Shown piece by piece: positions 1 to 7,308 of a DNA stretch of 64,000 bases (positions are counted from its first letter, which is position 1; the number at the start of each line of letters is the position of its first letter). Below the pieces are notes generated by a model. The model made no database searches. It had not been told where the DNA came from and saw only the letters and a list, made by a program, of their open reading frames with translations. The position numbers were made by a program, and so were the translations under genes. Source of the DNA: Actinomycetales bacterium (GTDB lineage Bacteria; Actinomycetota; Actinomycetes; Actinomycetales; Dermatophilaceae); assembly GCA_016711095.1 (NCBI GenBank), contig JADJTP010000002.1, positions 682,001 to 746,000 on the forward strand. Reading direction: 5' to 3'.

Positions 1-10
1 GGGAGACGGT

Positions 11-28
11 CATGATGTCGACAACCTA
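11..28 (-). promoter_or_regulatory. Possible promoter and start of a gene leaving the window leftward
   Basis: On the minus strand a TAGGTT hexamer (28-23) lies 9 nt before an ATG (13-11) that opens four codons before the window ends. The same hexamer precedes other genes here at 6-7 nt, so a divergent gene may start at this edge. Too little sequence remains to identify it. The rest of 1-109 holds only the leader of sepH. Confidence 0.25.
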
Positions 29-109
29 GCGCGGCGTGGCCGCTTCCCCGGCATGCCGCGGGGTGAGAGAGTCGGATGACGCGTCTGACCTCGGCCCCGG
101 GAGTGACTC

Positions 110-1213
110 ATGCAGGACCTGCGGCTCATCGGCGTCGACGAGGACGGCGGGCACCTGCTGCTCGCGAGCGTCGACGGTGACCGTTTCCGCGTGCCGTTAG
201 ACGAGTCTCTGCGAGCCGCGGCGCGTCGTGATCGGCCGCGGCTCGGCCAACTGCAGATCGAGATCGATGGTGGGGTGCGCCCCCGCGATGTGCAGAGCAT
301 GGTGAGGTCCGGGCTGACGGCTCTCGAGGTCGCAGAGCGCAGCGGCTGGACCATCGAGAAGGTGCGCAAGTACGAAGGGCCCATCCTTGCCGAGCGCGAA
401 TACGTCGCCGGGATGGCTCGTGCGGTCGGCCTCCGCCACCGCGGCCGGGGGGTGTCAGACTCCTTGCAACAGCGGGTCGCCTCCCGCCTGCACGCCCGGG
501 GTGTGGCCGCCGACTCAGTCGAGTGGGACGCGTGGCGCCGCGCTGGGCCCGAATGGACCGTCGTCGTGTCGTTCGTGGCCGGCGGTCGCCAGCGGCAGGC
601 CGCCTGGGATTTCGACGTCGCCTCCAGATCGCTGAACGCCAAGGACGACGAGGCGAAGTGGTTGAGCGAGGAGGAGCCTGCTGCCGCCGACGCGCCGGTG
701 CCCGAGGAGGCGCCGGTCTACGACGTCGAGGCGGAGGGCGGCATCCAGAGCATGCCCCGGCGGCACCGCACCGCTGATCCGCTCGACCTCGTCACGGCGA
801 TGCGAGAGCGTTCGGCAGCCCGCGGACGCCGGCCCACCGGCCGTCGCCGCGGCACGGAACCGGCTGCCCTTCCGATGCCTGACCAGATGCCTGCCACCGG
901 GCCCGAGGTCATGCCTGCCGAGGTTGCCGAACCCGAGGTTGCTGAGACTGAGGTCATCGAACCCGAGGTCACCGAACCGGAAGCCATCGAATCCGAGGTT
1001 GCCGAGCCCGAGGTTGCCGAACCCGAGGCCACCCACGCCGTGCCGGACGCCGAGCCCGACGTCGTGCCTGAGAATGACGAGCCCACGCCGATCAACCCCG
1101 CGTCCGAGCAGGCCCGCCCGGCCCGGCCGGCCCGCCGCACCGGGCGCCCTTCGGTGCCGACCTGGGACGACATCGTCTTCGGCACGAAGACCAAGGCAGA
1201 CCCCCCCAGCTGA
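110..1213 (+). CDS. sepH: Septation protein SepH (DUF3071)
   Basis: SepH is an actinobacterial cell-division protein that binds FtsZ and promotes its assembly (known for Streptomyces and Mycobacterium). The 367-residue product opens MQDLRLIGVDEDG and has the DUF3071 domain over about residues 1-165, with a helix-turn-helix-like stretch at 65-90 (LTALEVAERSGWTIEKVRKY). The C-terminal half is acidic, low complexity and probably disordered, with a run of EVAEP-type pentapeptides, and ends in a conserved-looking motif (PTWDDIVFGTK) before the stop. The ATG is preceded by GGGAGTG. It stands alone; the next gene faces it. Family identification is confident; the disordered tail is expected for the family. 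Confidence 0.9.
   Translation: MQDLRLIGVDEDGGHLLLASVDGDRFRVPLDESLRAAARRDRPRLGQLQIEIDGGVRPRDVQSMVRSGLTALEVAERSGWTIEKVRKYEGPILAEREYVAGMARAVGLRHRGRGVSDSLQQRVASRLHARGVAADSVEWDAWRRAGPEWTVVVSFVAGGRQRQAAWDFDVASRSLNAKDDEAKWLSEEEPAAADAPVPEEAPVYDVEAEGGIQSMPRRHRTADPLDLVTAMRERSAARGRRPTGRRRGTEPAALPMPDQMPATGPEVMPAEVAEPEVAETEVIEPEVTEPEAIESEVAEPEVAEPEATHAVPDAEPDVVPENDEPTPINPASEQARPARPARRTGRPSVPTWDDIVFGTKTKADPPS
920..1024 (+). repeat. 15-bp in-frame tandem repeat coding EVAEP-type pentapeptides
   Basis: Seven adjacent 15-bp units related to GAGGTTGCCGAACCC lie inside sepH and encode Glu-Val-X-Glu-Pro/Thr/Ser pentapeptides. Units differ at several bases, mostly in the second and third codons. The period keeps the frame, so copy-number change would only lengthen or shorten the acidic linker. 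Confidence 0.85.
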
Positions 1214-1306
1214 CTGCCGGTATGCCGCGGCGGCTCATCGGATCCGGCCGGCCAGTGATCGACCGGCGGGTGGTCGGCCGGGGAGTGATCGTCCGGCGAG
1301 TGATCG

Positions 1307-1981
1307 TCATTCGGGACGGCCGCCATCCTGGGCCAGGTCGAAGGGCAGCACGTCCGGCGACAATGCCGCCGCTCGGGCGGCATACGCGGTCATCCGCCGC
1401 ATGTAATGCCGTCGGCAGAGAACTTCGTATTCGACGACGCCAGCGCGGCCGTGGTCGGTGTCGCCGACAACGACCTGGTCACCCTCGATGACCATGTTGC
1501 CGTCGACGACGCGCGCGTTGTGGGTCGCCCGGGCACCGCACCAGCACAGCGCCTCGACCTGCAGCACCTGGATCCTGTCGGCGAGCTCGACGAGCCGGCG
1601 AGAGCCGGGGAAGAGCACGGTGCGGAAGTCGGACATGATCCCGAACGCGAAGACGTCGATGCCCATCTCGTCGACGATGCGGGCCAACTGTTCGATCTGG
1701 CGCGGAGTGTAGAACTGGGCCTCGTCACAGATGAGAAAGTCGACCCGCCGGCCGCCCGTGACCGAAGCGACGACGGTGTCCCAGAAGTCGAGCTCATCGG
1801 TCACCTCGATCGCCGCCCGGGAGAGCCCCAGGCGCGAGGAGACGACCGCCGTGCCGGCCCGGTCGTGTTTGGTGAAGATGAGCCCGCCCTTGCCGCGGGC
1901 CGTGTGGTTGTGCTCCATCTGCAACGCCAGGGTGGACTTGCCCGAATCCATCGTCCCGGAGAAGAAGACCAACTCAGCCAC
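1307..1981 (-). CDS. tdk: Thymidine kinase
   Basis: Type II thymidine kinase phosphorylates thymidine for the dTMP salvage pathway. From the GTG at 1981 the product is 224 residues, the usual length. The P-loop SGTMDSGKS is at residues 8-16, the metal/base motif CDEAQF at 85-90, and a Cys pair CWCG plus a later CRRH fit the lasso zinc site. The same frame stays open far upstream, but that part is antisense to nothing conserved and overlaps the preceding gene, so the GTG opening VAELVFFSG is chosen. It lies 11 nt behind the phosphatase-fold gene and probably shares its transcript. Confidence 0.9.
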   Translation of the reverse strand: MAELVFFSGTMDSGKSTLALQMEHNHTARGKGGLIFTKHDRAGTAVVSSRLGLSRAAIEVTDELDFWDTVVASVTGGRRVDFLICDEAQFYTPRQIEQLARIVDEMGIDVFAFGIMSDFRTVLFPGSRRLVELADRIQVLQVEALCWCGARATHNARVVDGNMVIEGDQVVVGDTDHGRAGVVEYEVLCRRHYMRRMTAYAARAAALSPDVLPFDLAQDGGRPE

Positions 1982-1992
1982 AGACGCCGACC

Positions 1993-3141
1993 CTATGCCG
2001 TGCGAGCGGGCCAGTGGAACAGTGGGATCGCGGTCTCGGCTTCGCTCACCGACCCGTGCAACCCGACCAGCTCGAGCAGTTCCGGGCGCATCCTGCGCGA
2101 ATCGACGATCGCGATCGACTCGATGCAGGACACCAGGACATCCCCGATACGCGGAAGCACCCGCGCCTCCACCTGTTCGGGCGGCCCGAACATCCCCTCG
2201 CGCACCGCCACCGCGCGGCGCGTGACGAGCGCTGCTGCCCCGAACCGCTCGGACCAGGCGGCATACACGTCCTGCTCGGCGCCGGGCTCGCAGTAGAGCT
2301 GGACGGCGCGCGGCTCGCCGCCGACGTGCCGAACCCCCCCGAGCAGGCTCGGTTCGTCGGCCAGATCGACGCGTCGCTCGAAGGGGATCTCGATCATCCC
2401 GTGGTCGGCGGTGATCAGGACCGCCGTGTCGGCGGGCACCGATGCCACCAGCCGAGCGAGCTCGGCGTCGACGCGTTCGACCTCCTCGCCCCACTCGATC
2501 GACCGGGGACCGTGGACGTGCCCGATCTTGTCCACGTCTCCCCAATAGAGATAGACCAGCGCGCGCGGGGTCGCCCGCACGGCGGCAAGCGCCTCGTCGA
2601 CCCGCACGCCCAGGGCGTAGGCCGCCCGGAATCTCCCGCCACGCAACGCCGCATTGGTCAGCCCGGACCCGTCGAAGAATCCGGGCCCGATCCTGGTGAC
2701 CGGGATGCCGTCGGACTCGGCTGCCTGGAACACGGTCGGCTCGGGCTGCCAGCGGAACGGGTCAGGGCCGTCCTGCCAGCTCAGCTCGTTGAGGATCCGG
2801 TCGGTCTCTGGGTCGAGCACCTCATAGCCGACCAGGCCGTGGGCTCCCGGCGGCAGCCCCGTGCCGAACGAACCCATCGAGGTCGCGGTCGTCGACGGGA
2901 AACCGCAGGCCAGGCTGTATGCCGTCGACAGGCCCCCGCGCAGGAACGGCGCGTGACCAGCCCGCTGCCGGACGAGGGTCTCTCCCAGGCCGTCGACGAG
3001 CACGACGACCGCGCGGCGAGCGGGAGCCAGCGGCAGCACGGGGCGGGCGGCATACCGGGTGGAACCGAGGGCCGTGACAACGGACGGGAGGACCGACGCG
3101 AGGGTTCCCGCTCCCGGCGGCGGGAGAAGGCCCGCAGCCAT
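1993..3141 (-). CDS. Alkaline-phosphatase superfamily protein (nucleotide pyrophosphatase/phosphodiesterase-like)
   Basis: A 382-residue protein of the type I phosphodiesterase/nucleotide pyrophosphatase fold. The metal-binding elements are visible: VVLVDGLGETLV near the N terminus, PSTTATSMGSFGTG with the probable nucleophilic Ser/Thr, WGDVDKIGH, and ITADHGMIEI. The substrate is not known. The ATG at 3141 begins 1 nt after the stop of the DUF5998 gene, which fixes the start; an upstream extension would sit wholly inside that gene. It forms an operon with DUF5998 upstream and thymidine kinase downstream. Confidence 0.8.
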   Translation of the reverse strand: MAAGLLPPPGAGTLASVLPSVVTALGSTRYAARPVLPLAPARRAVVVLVDGLGETLVRQRAGHAPFLRGGLSTAYSLACGFPSTTATSMGSFGTGLPPGAHGLVGYEVLDPETDRILNELSWQDGPDPFRWQPEPTVFQAAESDGIPVTRIGPGFFDGSGLTNAALRGGRFRAAYALGVRVDEALAAVRATPRALVYLYWGDVDKIGHVHGPRSIEWGEEVERVDAELARLVASVPADTAVLITADHGMIEIPFERRVDLADEPSLLGGVRHVGGEPRAVQLYCEPGAEQDVYAAWSERFGAAALVTRRAVAVREGMFGPPEQVEARVLPRIGDVLVSCIESIAIVDSRRMRPELLELVGLHGSVSEAETAIPLFHWPARTA

Positions 3142-3142
3142 C

Positions 3143-3733
3143 TCAGCGACCGATCGTTGCCGACAGCCGCCCGGCGAAGTGCATGGCTCGATCGAGGGCT
3201 GCGTCGCCGTCGGCGTCGGCGCTGATCCGCAGCGAGATGTCGTCTGCGGCGAGGGTGCCCTCGAAGCCGTGGTCGGCGTCGCAGGCCGGGTCTCCGCATG
3301 AGGCCGGCACGACATCGAGCCGGCTCACCGCACCCCAGCCCAGGGTGAGGGTCAGCTCACGCCCGAGAGTGCCGGGGACATACGAGTCGGGGTTGGCGAC
3401 GACGTGAGCGAGCATGACCCCCCGAACGGCCCGCAGCGGCACGCTCTCGCTCGTCGCGGTGGCCACGGATCGGTCGTCGTGGTCGTCGTGATCGTCGGCG
3501 TGGACGATGACCAGTTTGTGGGCGGTGATCACGAGGACGGTGATGTGACGGCGGACCGTGTCTTGGTCGAATGTGGTCTCCTGGTGGACCAGGTGCGCCT
3601 CGACGGAGTCCCCCGCAAGGGTGGCGGCGACGACGTCGGCGACCAGGGCCGGGTAGTAGCCCGCGTGTTGGATGTCCGCGCGCAGTTCGGCGGGCAGGCT
3701 GAAGCCGGGGACCTCACGGGGCATTTTCCGCAT
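3143..3733 (-). CDS. DUF5998 family protein
   Basis: A 196-residue conserved actinobacterial protein of unknown function, opening MRKMPREVPGFSLPAELRAD. It has an internal acidic His/Asp run (HADDHDDHDD, near residues 97-106) and a Cys pair (CGDPAC) that could bind metal, but no catalytic motif I recognise. A second ATG three codons in is an equally good start. It is the first gene of a tight run with the phosphatase-fold protein and thymidine kinase, and follows the acetyltransferase gene by 57 nt, so all four may be co-transcribed. Confidence 0.75.
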   Translation of the reverse strand: MRKMPREVPGFSLPAELRADIQHAGYYPALVADVVAATLAGDSVEAHLVHQETTFDQDTVRRHITVLVITAHKLVIVHADDHDDHDDRSVATATSESVPLRAVRGVMLAHVVANPDSYVPGTLGRELTLTLGWGAVSRLDVVPASCGDPACDADHGFEGTLAADDISLRISADADGDAALDRAMHFAGRLSATIGR

Positions 3734-3790
3734 GGCGACATCCTCGCACTCCCGCCGAGGCAGGCGAGACCGCTCCCCCCGAGGCGGCTG

Positions 3791-6538
3791 TCAGGTCATC
3801 GCGCGACGGCTCGCGTCCTTGCGGGTGAGAGCCGGGCCGAGGGTGATCTCGGCGCCGAGGACGTCGACGCCGGCTCCCCAGCAGTTGACCGGTTGCAGGG
3901 ACAGCGAGGCGATCGTCGGATGATTGTCGGCGAGGACGGCGACACGTGCGAGGAGGTCGCGCAGGGCGTCCAGATGGATCGGCTCTTTGCCCTTGTGTCC
4001 GACGAGCAGCGGCGCAGCCTTGACCGAGAAGATGAGGTCGTTGACGTCGACGTCGGTCAGCGGCGGGATGCGATAGCCGATGTCGCCGAGCAGGTCGGTC
4101 GGCGGGCCGGCCACCGAGAACGCCACGACTGGCCCGAAGAGCGGGTCCTCGGTGCTGCTGATGACGCAGGACACCCCCGGCGGAGACATCGCCTGGACGG
4201 CGAACCGGTCGGCGATCAGACTTCCCAGCCGGTTGACCAACGATCGATGAGCCTCCTGGACGGCGCCGGCTGAGGCAAGGTCCAATCGAACACCGGTCAC
4301 GCCTACCTGGTGACGCATGGCCGGGGCAACCGCCTTGAGGATGACCGGATAGCCCACCCGCTCGGCCGCAGCGATGGCCTCCTCCGACGTCTCGACGATC
4401 TCCTCCGGCCACAGCTCGATCCCGTATGCCGCGAGCAACCTGATGCACTCGGGCTGGGTGAGCGCCCGGCCATCGGGGGCATCGGCCAGGACCTCGTCGA
4501 TGACCTCCTCGACGGCTTCCGGGAGGATGCCGTCGGGGGTGTCGCTCGTCCCCTTGTCGCGAGCCCGCCACTGCGCGTAGCGCGTTGCGGCGGCGACCGC
4601 GCGCACCGCGTCCTCGGGCATCGGATAGGCCGGCACGACGCGGCGGTGCAACCCCGTCGTGGTCATCGCCAACTGTTCGGTCACCCCTCGCATGCCGAGG
4701 AAGGTCGCCGTGCAGGTCTTGGTGGTTCGGCGAGCTTCCTCACGGACGGCTGCGGCGACCAACTCGTCATCGGTGTAGATGGGCGGGATGAACGAGGCGA
4801 TGACCGTGTCGACGGCCTCGTCGTCGAAGGCCCCGCGCATCGCCAACGCAAACTCGTCGGCACCCGCCTCCGGAGACACCGTGGCGGAGTGCGTGACTTT
4901 GAGTCCCCAGCTGACGGCCGCCTGGGCCGTCAGCGCGCCGAGTGCGTCGGAGTTGGTGACGACGGCGACCCGGTCACCGGCGGGCAGCGGCTGGTGGACG
5001 ACGAGCTGAGCGATGTCGAAGAGCTGGTGGATGTTCTCGGCCCGGATGACACCCGATTGACGCAGCATCGCGTCGAAGGCGTCCTGGCTGACCCGGTTGT
5101 GTCGGATGAGATGCCCGGGAGCCTCGCCGAGGTGCGACGACGCCGACTTGACCACGATGACTGGCTTGGTGCTGGCCAAGTGGCGGGCGATCCGGACGAA
5201 CTTGCGTGGGTTACCGATCGACTCGACATAGAGCCCGACCGCGTCGGTGTGCTGATCGTCGATCCAATACTGCATGAGGTCGTTACCGGAGACGTCGACG
5301 CGGTTGCCGGCCGAGGCGAAGACCGACACCCCGAGGCCACGCCTGGCAGCCGAGGCGAGCACGGCGATCCCCAGGGCGCCGCTCTGTGCGAAGAGCCCGA
5401 AGGACCCCCGCGGCGGCAGGGTCGGAGCCAGCGAGGCGTTGAGACGGACGTCGGGGTGGTTGTTGATGACCCCGAAGGAGTTCGGACCGACGACACGCAG
5501 CCCGGCCCGGCGCGCCCGTTTGCGCAGCTTGGCCTGCAGCTTCCACCCCCGCTCGCCATCCTCGGCGAAGTGCGCGGAAGGCACCACGAGCGCGCGGGCT
5601 CCCTTGGCGGCGCAGGCCTCAACGAGTTCGATGACGTCGGGCGCCGCGACGGCGACGACGACGAGGTCGACCGTGCCCGGGATGTCGGAGATGCTCTGGT
5701 AGGCCTTGAGCCCCATCACCCGCTTGGCGTTGGGGTTGACGGCATACACGCGGCCGGTGAAGCCGCCTTCGACGATGTTCTTCAGGAAGGTGTGGCCGAT
5801 GGAGAACTCGCGCCGGCTGGCCCCGACGACGGCGACCGACCGCGGGGTGAGGAAGCCACCGACGCTGATGGCCTCGGATCGGTGCTCGCGGGTGATCCGC
5901 ACGGCCGTCGACGCTGCCGTTGGAGTGATGTCGAACGACAGCGAGATGACGCCGTCTTCGAGGCGGTGTTTGACGTTGTAGCCGGCCTCTCGGAAGACGT
6001 TGATCATCTTGCGGTTCTGAGGAAGCACCTCGGCGACGAACCGGGTCACCCCCGACTCCCAGCCGACCAGCGCGAGATGCTCCAGCAGAATCGAGCCGAT
6101 CCCCTTGCCCTGGTAGTGATCCGAGACATTGAAGGCCACTTCGGCGGTCCTGGAGTCGATCAGGTCATAACGTCCCACGCCGATGATCTTGGGTCCGAGC
6201 GAGACGATGAGCGCGACCCGCTCGTCGTAGTCGATGACGGTGAAACGCTCGACATCACGATCTGAAAGCTCCCGCAGCGGGGCGAAGAAGCGCAGATAGA
6301 TCGACTCCTCCGACTGGCCCGCGTGGAACTCACGCAACGCCGCGGCGTCGGACGGCAGGATCGGTCGCAGGTGCGCGACCGAGCCGTCACTGAGCACGAC
6401 GTCGGCCTCCCAATCGGCGCGGTAGGCCAACGGCAGGTTCAGTGACTCGGTGGGCGATTCGGCGAAGGTGGCAGACCCTTCCGACCCCTCAGGCGCAGGG
6501 TGGCGGTGGTGTCCGGCTTTGCTGGGCACGGGAGCCAT
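3791..6538 (-). CDS. GNAT acetyltransferase fused to an ADP-forming acyl-CoA-synthetase-like region (Pat type)
   Basis: A 915-residue protein with an N-terminal GNAT domain (about residues 50-205; acetyl-CoA loop QGKGIGS at 143-149), then a CoA-binding Rossmann domain (SVAVVGASRREFSIG), a ligase-like domain and a C-terminal ATP-grasp domain. GNAT-first order matches the Streptomyces PatA type of protein-lysine acetyltransferase, which controls acyl-CoA synthetases; the Salmonella Pat order is reversed. At the place of the phospho-histidine motif SHTGAL the protein reads GHLIRHN, so the ligase region probably does not catalyse and may sense CoA or nucleotide. The ATG at 6538 is chosen; upstream codons overlap the divergent promoter region. 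Specificity is inferred. Confidence 0.85.
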   Translation of the reverse strand: MAPVPSKAGHHRHPAPEGSEGSATFAESPTESLNLPLAYRADWEADVVLSDGSVAHLRPILPSDAAALREFHAGQSEESIYLRFFAPLRELSDRDVERFTVIDYDERVALIVSLGPKIIGVGRYDLIDSRTAEVAFNVSDHYQGKGIGSILLEHLALVGWESGVTRFVAEVLPQNRKMINVFREAGYNVKHRLEDGVISLSFDITPTAASTAVRITREHRSEAISVGGFLTPRSVAVVGASRREFSIGHTFLKNIVEGGFTGRVYAVNPNAKRVMGLKAYQSISDIPGTVDLVVVAVAAPDVIELVEACAAKGARALVVPSAHFAEDGERGWKLQAKLRKRARRAGLRVVGPNSFGVINNHPDVRLNASLAPTLPPRGSFGLFAQSGALGIAVLASAARRGLGVSVFASAGNRVDVSGNDLMQYWIDDQHTDAVGLYVESIGNPRKFVRIARHLASTKPVIVVKSASSHLGEAPGHLIRHNRVSQDAFDAMLRQSGVIRAENIHQLFDIAQLVVHQPLPAGDRVAVVTNSDALGALTAQAAVSWGLKVTHSATVSPEAGADEFALAMRGAFDDEAVDTVIASFIPPIYTDDELVAAAVREEARRTTKTCTATFLGMRGVTEQLAMTTTGLHRRVVPAYPMPEDAVRAVAAATRYAQWRARDKGTSDTPDGILPEAVEEVIDEVLADAPDGRALTQPECIRLLAAYGIELWPEEIVETSEEAIAAAERVGYPVILKAVAPAMRHQVGVTGVRLDLASAGAVQEAHRSLVNRLGSLIADRFAVQAMSPPGVSCVISSTEDPLFGPVVAFSVAGPPTDLLGDIGYRIPPLTDVDVNDLIFSVKAAPLLVGHKGKEPIHLDALRDLLARVAVLADNHPTIASLSLQPVNCWGAGVDVLGAEITLGPALTRKDASRRAMT

Positions 6539-6605
6539 GATTCCATGTCCGGCACCCGACGCGGCTGTCCAACGCGCGGGCAGGCCCGGATGGGACGATC
6601 GCGGG

Positions 6606-7241
6606 ATGGAACTGGGCGAAGCGATCCGGCGGCGGCGCATGGTCCGTCGCTATGACACCGAGCGCGATATCGGCGATGACATGCTGCGCCGCTGTCTGGC
6701 TGCCGCCACCCGAGCGCCGAGCGCTGGTTTCAGCCAGGGCTGGGACTTCGTCGTGCTTCGCTCGACGGCCGAGCGAAGCGCCTTCTGGTCGGCCACCGCG
6801 GACAACCCGAGTGACCGCGACCCCTGGCTGCGTGGGCTTCAGACAGCTCCCGTGCTCGTGCTCTGTCTGTCCGACCCCGACGCCTACTTTGATCGGTATG
6901 CCGAGGCCGACAAGGGGTGGGTCGACCGCGACCCGGCCCGCTGGCCAGTGCCCTACTGGGACGTCGACACCGGGATGGCGGCGCTGCTCGTGCTGCTGAC
7001 CGCCGTCGATGAGGGGGTGGGCGGCTGCTTCTTCGGGGTGCCTGCAGATCGGCACGACACGGTGCGGGCGGCCTTCAGCATCCCAGCTAATCGACGACTC
7101 GTGGGGGTGGTCAGCCTCGGGTATGCCGTGCCGCACCCCAAGAGCCCGAGCCTACGCCGCGGCCGACGGGACGCCGCTGAAATCACCCACTGGGGCCGAT
7201 TCGGGGTCCGATTCGGGGTCCGTCCGGCGGGTCGCGAGTAG
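6606..7241 (+). CDS. Nitroreductase family protein
   Basis: A 211-residue FMN-dependent nitroreductase-fold protein. The N-terminal MELGEAIRRRRMVRRYD carries the conserved Arg pair that contacts FMN phosphate, APSAGFSQGWDFVV is the family signature, and GVGGCFFGVP and VVSLGY lie in the C-terminal half. The substrate is unknown; relatives reduce quinones, nitroaromatics or take part in cofactor metabolism. The ATG at 6606 is used because the frame upstream is antisense to the start of the acetyltransferase gene, 67 nt away and divergent. The last residues are coded by two copies of a 12-bp repeat (ATTCGGGGTCCG) and look poorly conserved. Confidence 0.85.
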   Translation: MELGEAIRRRRMVRRYDTERDIGDDMLRRCLAAATRAPSAGFSQGWDFVVLRSTAERSAFWSATADNPSDRDPWLRGLQTAPVLVLCLSDPDAYFDRYAEADKGWVDRDPARWPVPYWDVDTGMAALLVLLTAVDEGVGGCFFGVPADRHDTVRAAFSIPANRRLVGVVSLGYAVPHPKSPSLRRGRRDAAEITHWGRFGVRFGVRPAGRE

Positions 7242-7308
7242 GCCGAGTCCGCCCAGTGGGGGAGGATGGGCGGGCACTGATCCCCGCAGCACAGGAGCCC
7301 CTGCAGGC

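Noticed and set aside
10..642. Minus-strand 210-residue frame opposite sepH
   Set aside because: Arg/Ser/Pro-rich shadow of a high-GC gene with no domain.
1307..2545. Thymidine kinase extended to 412 residues
   Set aside because: The added N-terminal part is Arg-rich and antisense within the phosphatase-fold gene; GTG 1981 gives the family length.
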